From Bacteroidota bacterium (GTDB lineage: Bacteria > Bacteroidota > Bacteroidia > Cytophagales > Cyclobacteriaceae), in contig JAFDYX010000009.1 in NCBI GenBank assembly GCA_018267215.1, forward strand, positions 1 to 64,000: 64,000 nt of DNA, given 5' to 3'. The first letter of the stretch is position 1, and every line of letters begins with the position of its first letter. Under the pieces are notes generated by a model, which was not told where the DNA came from, did not search any database, and worked only from the letters and a program-made list of their open reading frames with translations. The position numbers and the translations under genes are program-made. Positions 35,386 through 43,393 of the stretch are shown here, in pieces.

Positions 35386-37955
35386 TAGAATATATTATCA
35401 AACTGAAAAGAAAAACAAAATCCATCTTACATGATGGCTGGGTGTGGCGTATGGCTTGGCGTGATGGACGACATAATTTACCACGACTCTCTCTTTTTAT
35501 GGCTTCGTTGGTTACGGGCATAGCTGCGGTGGTGGCTATCAGTGCGCTCAATTATTCGTTGCAAGATGAAATAGAAAATAATGCAAGGGAACTGGTGGGG
35601 GCAGATATGGTCATCTCCAGCAACAAAAAAATTGACTCAACCTGGTGGGATTTTCTTCATCGTAGCAATGTAACCATGGCGCGCGATGCAGACCTCGCCT
35701 CGATGGCATTATTTATGAACACCGGCCGGTCGCGGTTGGTACAGGTAGTGGGTATGGAAGGAAATTTTCCTTTCTATGGCCAGATGGTAACGGAACCAAT
35801 CGATGCTTATACAAAAATTCAGTCAGGCGATTTTGTGATGCTGGACGATGCCTTGGCGCGTGGGTACGAAATAAGTTCTAACGATTCCATCAAACTGGGA
35901 AATAAAAAATTTATAGTAGCCGGGGTAGTCACTAAAATGCCCGGAAGTGGAGCGCTGGCAGCTACGATCGCCCCCTCCGTTTATATTTCCATGAAGTCGT
36001 TGGCAGAAACAGAACTGATCCAATTTGGAAGCCGCGTAAACTATCATATCTATCTAAAAACTAAATCGGATAAGCAGACGAATCAGTTGCTTGAAGAGGC
36101 TAAGCCATTAGCAAAAAAATTAGGAAATGAAATTGAAACAATAGAAGGCAGAAAAGAAAATTTAGGTGAAGGTTTTCAATCCGTCTATCGTTTTTTTTCT
36201 TTACTGGCCTTTGTAGCGCTGTTGCTCGGCTGCATGGGGGTGGCTAGTTCGGTGCACATTTATGCACGCGAGAAGAGGGACGAAGTAGCTGTGTTGCGCT
36301 GTCTGGGGTCGTCCGGGTGGCAGGCGTTTAATATTTTTTTCGTTCAGGTATTTGTGCTGGGCATCATCGGAAGTTTGATCGGTGCAGCGGGAGGTGTGCT
36401 TATCCACCAATTGATTCCGGTTTTATTTAAAAGCTATCTTCCGGGAAGTGTGCACTTCCTTGTTTCGTGGAAAGCAGTAGCAGAAGGTGTCTTTATAGGT
36501 ATAGTCGTATCTACTTTGTTTACGGTATTACCGCTGATTTCAGTTAGGTTCGTGCCACCATTATCTGTTTTGAGAGCTGATTTTATGCCCGGAAAAATTT
36601 TTTCCAAAGCAAAATTATTTACAATTATTTTGATTGTTCTATTCCCAATCATTACTGCTGCTTACCAGACAAAGAGTTTTTTAGTAGGTGCCTACTTTTC
36701 GCTGGGCATAGCGGCAGCCTTAAGTTGTTTGGCTCTGGTAGCGGGTGGGTTGTTATACTTTATTCGGAAATTATTTCCTGTGCGTGCTACTTTTATCTGG
36801 CGACATGCGCTATCAAACTTATACAGGCCTAACAACCAAACCCGTATGCTGATGGTAGCTATTGGATTAGGTGCATTTATCATTTCTGTATTGAATATCA
36901 TTCAGTCGAGTCTGTTAAATCAGGTGGAACTAAAGGGAAACAGGAATCAGTCGAACACAATTTTATTTGACATACAGCAGGGGCAGAAGGAGGGAGTAGT
37001 AGCTCTGATTAACAAACACAAGGTTAAGATGAATCAACTTGTGCCGATCATTACCTGTCGGCTGAAAGAGTTGCGGGGGAAAAGTGTAGAAGAAATTCAA
37101 AAAGACACCAGTTCTATTCCCGAATGGGCACTAACACGCGAGTACCGAATAACATATCGTGATAGCCTCAGTCGTACCGGTGCGGAAGAGTTGCTGAAAG
37201 GAAAACTGCAGCACTTCGACAAAGGGAAAAAAGACTCTGTTTTTATCACCATCTCAGAACGTATGCAGGAAAATTTGCGCATCGGCATAGGCGATTCGCT
37301 GGTGTTCGATGTGCAGGGTGTTTTAATCAAAACATTTATCTCCGGTGTTCGCAAAGTGGACTGGCCCAAAGACCCTCCCAATTTTATTTTTGTTTTTCCT
37401 GCCAGTGTACTCGAAAAAGCTCCTCAAATTTGGGTGGCAGCTACCCGCACAGACGACACACAGCAAGCTGCGGCTTTTCAGCAAGCGTTAGTGATGGCTT
37501 TTCCGAATGTATCGTTAATTGATTTACGCTTGATATTAAGCACGGTGAATGAGCTGTTTGAAAAAATTGCTTTGGTCGTTCGCTTCTTAGCTTTGTTTAG
37601 CATGATAACAGGCTTGATAGTGCTGGCAGGAGCGGTAATCAACAGCAAGTATGTGCGGAGCAAAGAGAATGTGTTACTCCGCACGCTTGGCGCACGCACC
37701 AAACAAATTGTAAAGATCACGCTGATTGAATATGGCTACTTAGGGCTTTTCAGTTCGCTGACAGCCTTCGTTCTTTCATTTGGTGGGGGCTGGCTACTGA
37801 CTCGGTTTTTCTTTAAAATAGATTTTTCTGTCAATTATTATGAACTATGCATAATCTGTGCCGGAGTAATAATCGTAACCGTTTTTATAGGGTGGCTCAA
37901 TTTGCGGAGTATCATCAACGCCTCACCTTTACAAGCTTTAAGGAAAGAGATGTAG
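35382..37955 (+). CDS. FtsX-family ABC permease with two FtsX domains (YbbP-like)
   Basis: An 857-residue permease with an N-terminal helix, a large extracytoplasmic domain, an FtsX domain with three or four helices at about residues 265-400, additional central helices (about 410-460), a second extracytoplasmic domain and a C-terminal FtsX domain (about 725-850) ending ASPLQALRKEM. This ten-helix architecture is that of YbbP. The start is a TTG overlapping the ATPase stop; the next internal ATG would remove the cytoplasmic N terminus, so the TTG is plausible but unproven. Confidence 0.88.
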   Translation: MIEYIIKLKRKTKSILHDGWVWRMAWRDGRHNLPRLSLFMASLVTGIAAVVAISALNYSLQDEIENNARELVGADMVISSNKKIDSTWWDFLHRSNVTMARDADLASMALFMNTGRSRLVQVVGMEGNFPFYGQMVTEPIDAYTKIQSGDFVMLDDALARGYEISSNDSIKLGNKKFIVAGVVTKMPGSGALAATIAPSVYISMKSLAETELIQFGSRVNYHIYLKTKSDKQTNQLLEEAKPLAKKLGNEIETIEGRKENLGEGFQSVYRFFSLLAFVALLLGCMGVASSVHIYAREKRDEVAVLRCLGSSGWQAFNIFFVQVFVLGIIGSLIGAAGGVLIHQLIPVLFKSYLPGSVHFLVSWKAVAEGVFIGIVVSTLFTVLPLISVRFVPPLSVLRADFMPGKIFSKAKLFTIILIVLFPIITAAYQTKSFLVGAYFSLGIAAALSCLALVAGGLLYFIRKLFPVRATFIWRHALSNLYRPNNQTRMLMVAIGLGAFIISVLNIIQSSLLNQVELKGNRNQSNTILFDIQQGQKEGVVALINKHKVKMNQLVPIITCRLKELRGKSVEEIQKDTSSIPEWALTREYRITYRDSLSRTGAEELLKGKLQHFDKGKKDSVFITISERMQENLRIGIGDSLVFDVQGVLIKTFISGVRKVDWPKDPPNFIFVFPASVLEKAPQIWVAATRTDDTQQAAAFQQALVMAFPNVSLIDLRLILSTVNELFEKIALVVRFLALFSMITGLIVLAGAVINSKYVRSKENVLLRTLGARTKQIVKITLIEYGYLGLFSSLTAFVLSFGGGWLLTRFFFKIDFSVNYYELCIICAGVIIVTVFIGWLNLRSIINASPLQALRKEM

Positions 37956-38071
37956 TTGTACATGGCAGAGGCTCTTGTTGACAATAATTTTATTTTTTTC
38001 TTGATTGAACAACCGTCAATAATTATTTTTCGAAAATCTTTTACAGTGATCACAATTTAATTTATGTATTT

Positions 38072-38602
38072 ATGAAAAAATTAAAAACCTATTTGATTGC
38101 CTTAGTGTGTGGCGTGTGCTTTTTTAATTTTGCTCAGGCGCAGACATCAAAATTATCCGATCCGGAAGTAGCATCGGTGGCGGTAGTAGCCAATCAAATT
38201 GATACCGAATATGCTGCCATTGCCAAAGGAAAATCCAAAAACCCGGACATCATCAAGTTTGCTGAAACAATGGCCAAAGACCACGGGGCAGTGCTGACAC
38301 AAGCCGGTGCGTTGGTAAGAAAATTAAATGTAACACCTAAAGACAACTCGCTCAGCAGACAGTTACTGGATGGATCTGAAAAGACTAAGGCTATGCTGAA
38401 AAGTAAATCAGCAAAAGATTTTGATAAAGCCTATATTGACAATGAGGTAAGTTACCACAAAGCTGTAATCGCAACAGTAGAGAATGTGCTCATTCCCGAT
38501 ACAAAAAATGCGGAGCTGAAAAAATTTCTACAAAACGTAGTGCCTGCTTTGAAAACACATTTGTCTCATGCGGAGATGGTGCAGAAAAAGACTGGAATGT
38601 AA
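38072..38602 (+). CDS. DUF4142 secreted protein
   Basis: A 176-residue protein with a Sec signal peptide (ends FAQAQ). The mature part is a ferritin-like four-helix bundle of the DUF4142 family, with the usual FAETMAKDHG and AYIDNEVSYHKAV segments carrying conserved His residues. Function is unknown; homologues are periplasmic. It ends seven bases before a cupredoxin-like gene and is probably co-transcribed with it. Confidence 0.85.
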   Translation: MKKLKTYLIALVCGVCFFNFAQAQTSKLSDPEVASVAVVANQIDTEYAAIAKGKSKNPDIIKFAETMAKDHGAVLTQAGALVRKLNVTPKDNSLSRQLLDGSEKTKAMLKSKSAKDFDKAYIDNEVSYHKAVIATVENVLIPDTKNAELKKFLQNVVPALKTHLSHAEMVQKKTGM

Positions 38603-38609
38603 GCACCTG

Positions 38610-39041
38610 ATGTCCCAGGTAAATTCTTATAGTTTTTTATTCTTATTCCTCTTGGTGAGCCTTTCTTGTTCGCAAAAAAGTAAGAAGGAACGCCCCGAGG
38701 AACATCCTCATTCTATGGACTCTTCTGTTGAACTAAAGCAAGAAGCTGAAATTACTTTGTGCGATGGTACGGTAAACCGGCAACACTTCCATTTGATCAA
38801 AATCTATCAAATGAAGTTTAATCCAGATATTCTCAATGTGCAACGTGGCGACACAGTAGTGTGGGTTAACTGCGACATCGTTGATCATGATATAACGGAA
38901 GAAAAAAAGAAACGCTGGCAATCTCCGTCTTTGGCTACAACTAAGTCATGGCAAAAGATCGTAACCGAAAGCGCTGATTACTATTGCTCCATTCATTTAG
39001 TAATGAAAGGAAAGTTGGTTGTTGCGAAAGAAGGTATTTAG
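38610..39041 (+). CDS. Cupredoxin-like copper-binding lipoprotein
   Basis: A 143-residue protein with a lipoprotein signal (VSLSC). The C-terminal half is a plastocyanin-type domain: MKFNPDILNVQRGDTVVWVN, a His ligand in IVDHDIT, and the Cys-x2-His-x2-Met ligand set in YYCSIHLVMKGK, so a type 1 copper site is expected. The ATG at 38610 is chosen because an upstream in-frame start at 38568 would overlap the DUF4142 gene and spoil the signal peptide. It is likely an envelope electron carrier or copper-handling protein. Confidence 0.85.
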   Translation: MSQVNSYSFLFLFLLVSLSCSQKSKKERPEEHPHSMDSSVELKQEAEITLCDGTVNRQHFHLIKIYQMKFNPDILNVQRGDTVVWVNCDIVDHDITEEKKKRWQSPSLATTKSWQKIVTESADYYCSIHLVMKGKLVVAKEGI

Positions 39042-39108
39042 ATGCAAAGAATATTTTTTATTTCTCAGCATTTTTTTTACGACTCTCTGAAAATAATGCT
39101 TCACCAAA

Positions 39109-39606
39109 ATGTCAGCTAAGCACTCTTTTCAATTCTTGGCAAAGCTTGACATAATAGGGATCAATCCTTTTGTGTACGTTCCGGATAATATTTTGAAGGC
39201 ATTATTTAAACAAGCCGAAAAAGACAAAGGCCCGATTCCTATTTGTGGATCAGTTAACGATACACCTTATCGGCAAACGTTGGTAAAATATAGCGGTGCA
39301 TGGCGGCTTTATATCAATACATCTATGTTAAAAAATTCTCCCAAACGAATTGGTGAGAGTGTTAAGATTTTAGTTTCGTTCGACCGGGCTGATCGTTCGA
39401 TTAAAGCTCACCCTAAACTGATCAAAGTTTTGCAGAAACAGAATGAAGCGAAAAAAGTATTTGATGCTCTTACGCCTTCTCTAAAAAAAGAAATAGTGCG
39501 GTATATCTCACACTTAAAATCTGAAGAAAGTGTAGATAGAAATATAGCGAAGGCAATTGACTTCCTTTTGGGCAAAGGAAGTTTCGTGGGGCGAGATAAG
39601 GTATAG
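39109..39606 (+). CDS. DUF1905 / YdeI-like domain protein
   Basis: A 165-residue protein without a signal peptide. The N-terminal part matches the DUF1905 pattern (FVYVPDNILKAL, then GSVNDTPYRQTLVKYSGAWRLYI), and the C-terminal part the YdeI/OmpD-associated helical domain (VFDALTPSLKKEIVRYI). Function is unknown. It converges with pyrE. Confidence 0.8.
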   Translation: MSAKHSFQFLAKLDIIGINPFVYVPDNILKALFKQAEKDKGPIPICGSVNDTPYRQTLVKYSGAWRLYINTSMLKNSPKRIGESVKILVSFDRADRSIKAHPKLIKVLQKQNEAKKVFDALTPSLKKEIVRYISHLKSEESVDRNIAKAIDFLLGKGSFVGRDKV

Positions 39607-39626
39607 ATTAGAGAAACCAGAGGCGG

Positions 39627-40268
39627 TCATTTCCAGTTGGCCGGGTCTTTACGCCAGTTGCGCAGATGGTCTAATTGGTTTTCGTTCACATAGTTTTTAT
39701 AAACAGCTTCTAATATCAGGTAGCTGAAATCGCTCAGGCAAACTAATTTTATTCCGGCCTGTTCAAAAGCTTTTTCGGCTACATCAAAGCCATACGAGAA
39801 AATGGCTGCCATGCCCACCACATCAAAACCTGCTTCGCGCAGGGCTTGCGCTGCCTTCAAAGAGCTGCCACCGGTAGAAACCAAATCTTCAATAAGCACT
39901 ACTTTTTTTCCGGGGTCAATTTTTCCTTCAATCTGGTTGCCGGTGCCATGATCTTTTGGCTTCGAGCGGACATACACAAAAGGCAAATGCAATAAATCGG
40001 CCACCAGCGCACCATGCGGAATACCGGCTGTAGCCACACCGGCAATTACTTCTGTACCGGGAAAATATTGCCTGATTACTTTGGTGAGCGATTGTTTGAT
40101 GATGTTTCTTAATTCAGGGTAAGACAGCGCCAATCGGTTGTCGCAGTAGATGGGCGATTTCCAACCCGAACTCCAGGTGAAAGGTGTCGAAACATTTAGT
40201 TTAATGGCTTTTATTTCCAGTAGTTTGGAGGCAATCGCCTCAGCCGTAGATTCTTCGGTTTTTATCAT
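39627..40268 (-). CDS. pyrE: Orotate phosphoribosyltransferase
   Basis: A 213-residue enzyme forming orotidine monophosphate in pyrimidine synthesis. The PRPP-binding motif VVLIEDLVSTGGSSLKA is clear, the flexible loop VRSKPKDHGTGNQIEG is complete, and the N-terminal FTWSSGWKSPIYCDNR is typical. It is transcribed divergently from a NUDIX gene. Confidence 0.95.
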   Translation of the reverse strand: MIKTEESTAEAIASKLLEIKAIKLNVSTPFTWSSGWKSPIYCDNRLALSYPELRNIIKQSLTKVIRQYFPGTEVIAGVATAGIPHGALVADLLHLPFVYVRSKPKDHGTGNQIEGKIDPGKKVVLIEDLVSTGGSSLKAAQALREAGFDVVGMAAIFSYGFDVAEKAFEQAGIKLVCLSDFSYLILEAVYKNYVNENQLDHLRNWRKDPANWK

Positions 40269-40364
40269 CCCGCAAGATAAAATGAATCGGTAAATATTCC
40301 ATTTTTCTTATCCGGCCTGTTGGATGATTGAAAATAATTTGTGTTTTTGCGTAAGTCTTTAGTT

Positions 40365-41045
40365 ATGAATTTATTCGTTAACGATATCCTCGTCAAAATT
40401 CTGAAGGCCAAAGAGCGGCCTGACGATGGAACATTTAATGCGGAAATCAATGCCGCTTCCGAGCCTATCACAAAAGCCAAGCTGATCAACCATGTATGGA
40501 TTCATGAAGCCAGTGTGATGGATTTAGACCTGATACTTGATTTAATAGATACGAAAGTGCCCATGCACCTACTTTCACTGGCTGTTACGGTAAAAGACTA
40601 TCAAGGTGTTAAAACATATATCCGCAAAAAATACAAAGAGATAAAGGCTGCCGGTGGCTTAGTGGTAAAGAAAGACAAAATCCTGATGATATACAGGATG
40701 AAAAAATGGGATTTGCCTAAAGGAAAGAAAGAGCATGATGAAAGGTATCGCGACACGGCCGTAAGGGAAGTAGAGGAGGAGTGTGGCATTAAAGTGCGCA
40801 TAGAGAAAAAGATAGGTACTACCTGGCATACCTATACCATGAATAAGAAAAAGATGATCAAAAAAACACGCTGGTATAGAATGGCTTTAGTGAATGATGA
40901 ACACCTGGCTCCGCAGCGCGAAGAAGACATAGAAGAAATCAGGTGGATGACCCGAAAGGAAGTTTACCATGCCCTCGAAAATTCGTACCGCTCTATCCGG
41001 TTTGTTTTTGAAGAATTCTACCGGAAAGAAAAAATAAAGGGTTAG
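40365..41045 (+). CDS. NUDIX hydrolase
   Basis: A 226-residue protein with an N-terminal extension of about 100 residues and a NUDIX box GKKEHDERYRDTAVREVEEE followed by CGI, preceded by WDLPKG. The substrate is unknown. The ATG at 40365 is preferred to an in-frame start at 40341. Its stop overlaps the convergent coaD stop by four bases (41042-41045). Confidence 0.85.
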   Translation: MNLFVNDILVKILKAKERPDDGTFNAEINAASEPITKAKLINHVWIHEASVMDLDLILDLIDTKVPMHLLSLAVTVKDYQGVKTYIRKKYKEIKAAGGLVVKKDKILMIYRMKKWDLPKGKKEHDERYRDTAVREVEEECGIKVRIEKKIGTTWHTYTMNKKKMIKKTRWYRMALVNDEHLAPQREEDIEEIRWMTRKEVYHALENSYRSIRFVFEEFYRKEKIKG

Positions 41046-41497
41046 AGATGGTAAGGCAAAAAATCGGCTACGTTGCCATCATACTTGTGCACCTCGCGTA
41101 TGATGGAAGAACTGATCGAAGCAAAGCGGGGTGAGGTAATTAAAAATACAGACTCCAGTTCCGAGTAAAGGTGTTTGTTTACTTGCGCAATACTGTTCTC
41201 GTATTCAAAGTCAGTCGTATTTCGTAAGCCCCTCAGCAGATATTTGGCATCATTTTTTTTAGCAAACTCAGCCGTCAGTTCCGAATAAGTTTGTACACGG
41301 ATGCGGGGCTGGCCTTTAAAGGTTTCTTTTATTTTTGAAATCATCAGCTCAATGGGAAAGTAACGTTGGCTTTTGCCGCTGTTATAACCGATAGCAATAA
41401 TGATTTCATCAAACAACTGCAATCCACGCAGCACAATGTCTTCGTGGCCACGTGTAAAGGGGTCGAATGACCCGGGAAAAAGCGCTATTTTTTTCAT
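41042..41497 (-). CDS. coaD: Phosphopantetheine adenylyltransferase
   Basis: A 151-residue nucleotidyltransferase of CoA synthesis. The T/HxGH motif is present in FPGSFDPFTRGHEDIV, with LLRGLRNTTDFEYE and the C-terminal SSSIIREV. The ATG at 41497 shares one base with the TGA of the upstream DUF3822 gene, so the two are coupled; a TTG one codon earlier is less likely. Confidence 0.95.
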   Translation of the reverse strand: MKKIALFPGSFDPFTRGHEDIVLRGLQLFDEIIIAIGYNSGKSQRYFPIELMISKIKETFKGQPRIRVQTYSELTAEFAKKNDAKYLLRGLRNTTDFEYENSIAQVNKHLYSELESVFLITSPRFASISSSIIREVHKYDGNVADFLPYHL

Positions 41498-42384
41498 CAA
41501 CTCTTCAGTAGGTTCATGGAATAAAGATCAAAAAATTGATGATCCTGAATTTCATCAAACAGATAGTTGAATTTAAGATGCTTAGGCCGCTCGCCAAGTA
41601 CAACATGGCGGATGTATTTTATAAATTCAACATAGTGGGTCGAGTTCTTGCCGATGTATCCCCACAGTACAATTTCGCTTGTTTGCTGATCCATCTTCAA
41701 GCCTTTCAGCACCAGCATAATATATTTTACATAGTCGGAAAACTGCTTGATGGGAAACTGATTGTAATAAATAAGTTTGCCTGTGGTGGCAGATAGGATA
41801 TGCAACTTAAACCTGTCAACATAAAGATACAACACTTGGCTCGACTCTTTGGCTTGCCGGAGCACACCTTCTATCAAAGCTGCACTCTGATGAAAAAAAC
41901 CATGAGGCGCATGTGGATAGATACTTTGAAACCAATCGTACAGATCGTTTTGTACGGCAAATACAGTAACCGCATTGGCTCCCGGATTTTGGCAAAAGGC
42001 TACCCGCTCCTTCAATTCGTCAACAGTTGCATTCAACTTAAGGTAATCCAAAGATTTTTGCTCATCAAAGAATACGGCAGGCACTTGACAAATTTTGTTA
42101 TTCTTGATTCCTATCTTCACTTCCTTCCAAAACCCGGCTTTCAATAGGGCGTGGCTATCAAAAAGTTCTTTCAATGCCGCCAATAACTCAGCGTGCGACT
42201 GAACATTGGTCATGGCGTAATCTTCCAACAGCAGCAAACGTTGATCGGCACTATCTACTACGCCCAACTGAAAATCTTTCGGGCCGGTTTGAATGACCAA
42301 CTCATACTGATGAAGGTTTTCTTCCTCCAGACGGTCGTCTTTTACGCGTTTGATTAGCTTGTAGGGTGTGATGGGGGTTTGCAA
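41497..42384 (-). CDS. DUF3822 family protein
   Basis: A 295-residue protein resembling the Bacteroidota family DUF3822, which commonly sits next to coaD. The N-terminal half (FQLGVVDSADQRLLLLEDY) and second half (VLYLYVDRFKLHILSATTGK) look like a duplicated actin-like fold, but no catalytic motif is visible. The only usable start is a TTG at 42384; an in-frame stop lies 24 bases further upstream and no ATG intervenes. Function is unknown. Confidence 0.75.
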   Translation of the reverse strand: MQTPITPYKLIKRVKDDRLEEENLHQYELVIQTGPKDFQLGVVDSADQRLLLLEDYAMTNVQSHAELLAALKELFDSHALLKAGFWKEVKIGIKNNKICQVPAVFFDEQKSLDYLKLNATVDELKERVAFCQNPGANAVTVFAVQNDLYDWFQSIYPHAPHGFFHQSAALIEGVLRQAKESSQVLYLYVDRFKLHILSATTGKLIYYNQFPIKQFSDYVKYIMLVLKGLKMDQQTSEIVLWGYIGKNSTHYVEFIKYIRHVVLGERPKHLKFNYLFDEIQDHQFFDLYSMNLLKS

Positions 42385-42452
42385 AAGGAACAGTTTTCTT
42401 GAATATACTTAACCTTTGCAAGTATAAAAATTTTTACGGCCAATTCGGGCAT

Positions 42453-42926
42453 TTATACGATAAAATATCCGTGCAAATCTGCGATTTGAGCAGGATGTGG
42501 CACTTTATTAAAGATACCATGCTTTTGGTCGGAAGGCAGTTTGGTAATATCGCCCCAACTCATCAGTCTGACATCCCTGATTAGCTGCGGGCTGTTCGGC
42601 TCAGGGTCAGAACCGGTAATAATTGTTCCAGTTTCTCTCGAAATATGAAAGAACAATTCGATGGCATGCAAAGGCAACTGAATAAATTCGCAGGCAAAAA
42701 GAAACCTTTCTACATTGACTATCAACCCTGTTTCCTCTTTCACCTCTCGTTTTAATGCAGCCTCAGCGGTTTCTCCAAAAGATACACCTCCACCCGGTGG
42801 TGCCCAAAACGCCCCGGCCGATAAGCCGGCATGGTTTACCAACAAAAGTTTATCGTCTTCAATCATTATTCCGCATGCTCGTACTCGCAAACGGTTACCA
42901 TAATAATCGTGTACCTGATTTTCCAT
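42453..42926 (-). CDS. NUDIX hydrolase
   Basis: A 157-residue NUDIX protein with the full box GGVSFGETAEAALKREVKEE followed by TGL, preceded by WAPPGG. It resembles ADP-ribose or nucleotide-sugar pyrophosphatase-like members; the substrate is unknown. It is transcribed divergently from the DUF1573 gene. Confidence 0.88.
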   Translation of the reverse strand: MENQVHDYYGNRLRVRACGIMIEDDKLLLVNHAGLSAGAFWAPPGGGVSFGETAEAALKREVKEETGLIVNVERFLFACEFIQLPLHAIELFFHISRETGTIITGSDPEPNSPQLIRDVRLMSWGDITKLPSDQKHGIFNKVPHPAQIADLHGYFIV

Positions 42927-42967
42927 TTTGATGTACGCAAAATTCGTTATTGCAATTGAAACATCGC

Positions 42968-42975
42968 TAACTTTG
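42968..42975 (+). promoter_or_regulatory. Predicted -7 box of the DUF1573 gene
   Basis: TAACTTTG matches TAnnTTTG. The first ATG (42986) is only 10 bases away and the second at 42992, so the transcript would have almost no leader. Confidence 0.5.
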
Positions 42976-42985
42976 CAACGTAATA

Positions 42986-43384
42986 ATGACCATGAAGCAT
43001 TTATTTTTTTCTGTTTGTTTTTTTCTGATGTGGGGCGGAGTGTTTGCTCAGTCGGGTGCAGCCATCACGTGGGATAAAAATTATTTTGATTTTGGCGATG
43101 TGGTAAAAGGTGCGAAGGTGGAGCACACTTTTAAATTCACCAATACGGGCACTGAGCCGTTGGTTATTACTAACGTAGAGGTTACCTGCGGATGTACTAC
43201 GCCCAAAGGATGGCCGCGCGATCCCATCGCACCCGGCACTAAAGCAGAGATTTCCGTACAGTTCGACAGCACCAATAAAATGGGAAGACAAAATAAAGTG
43301 GTGGTCATTGTCTCCAATGCCTCGGCAGGAAACAGTCAGATTACATTTTCGGCCAATGTGCTTCCGGCTAAGCCACAAGAATAA
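42986..43384 (+). CDS. DUF1573 secreted protein
   Basis: A 132-residue protein with a signal peptide (ends VFAQS) and one immunoglobulin-like DUF1573 domain: FDFGDVVKGAKVEHTFKFTN, then the CGCTTPKGWP motif. Function is unknown; the family is envelope-located and very common in Bacteroidota. Starts at 42986 or 42992 are both possible. Confidence 0.88.
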   Translation: MTMKHLFFSVCFFLMWGGVFAQSGAAITWDKNYFDFGDVVKGAKVEHTFKFTNTGTEPLVITNVEVTCGCTTPKGWPRDPIAPGTKAEISVQFDSTNKMGRQNKVVVIVSNASAGNSQITFSANVLPAKPQE

Positions 43385-43393
43385 CAAACAGCT

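Noticed and set aside
38568..38609. Upstream start of the cupredoxin gene
   Set aside because: It lies inside the DUF4142 coding region and places charged residues ahead of the signal peptide.
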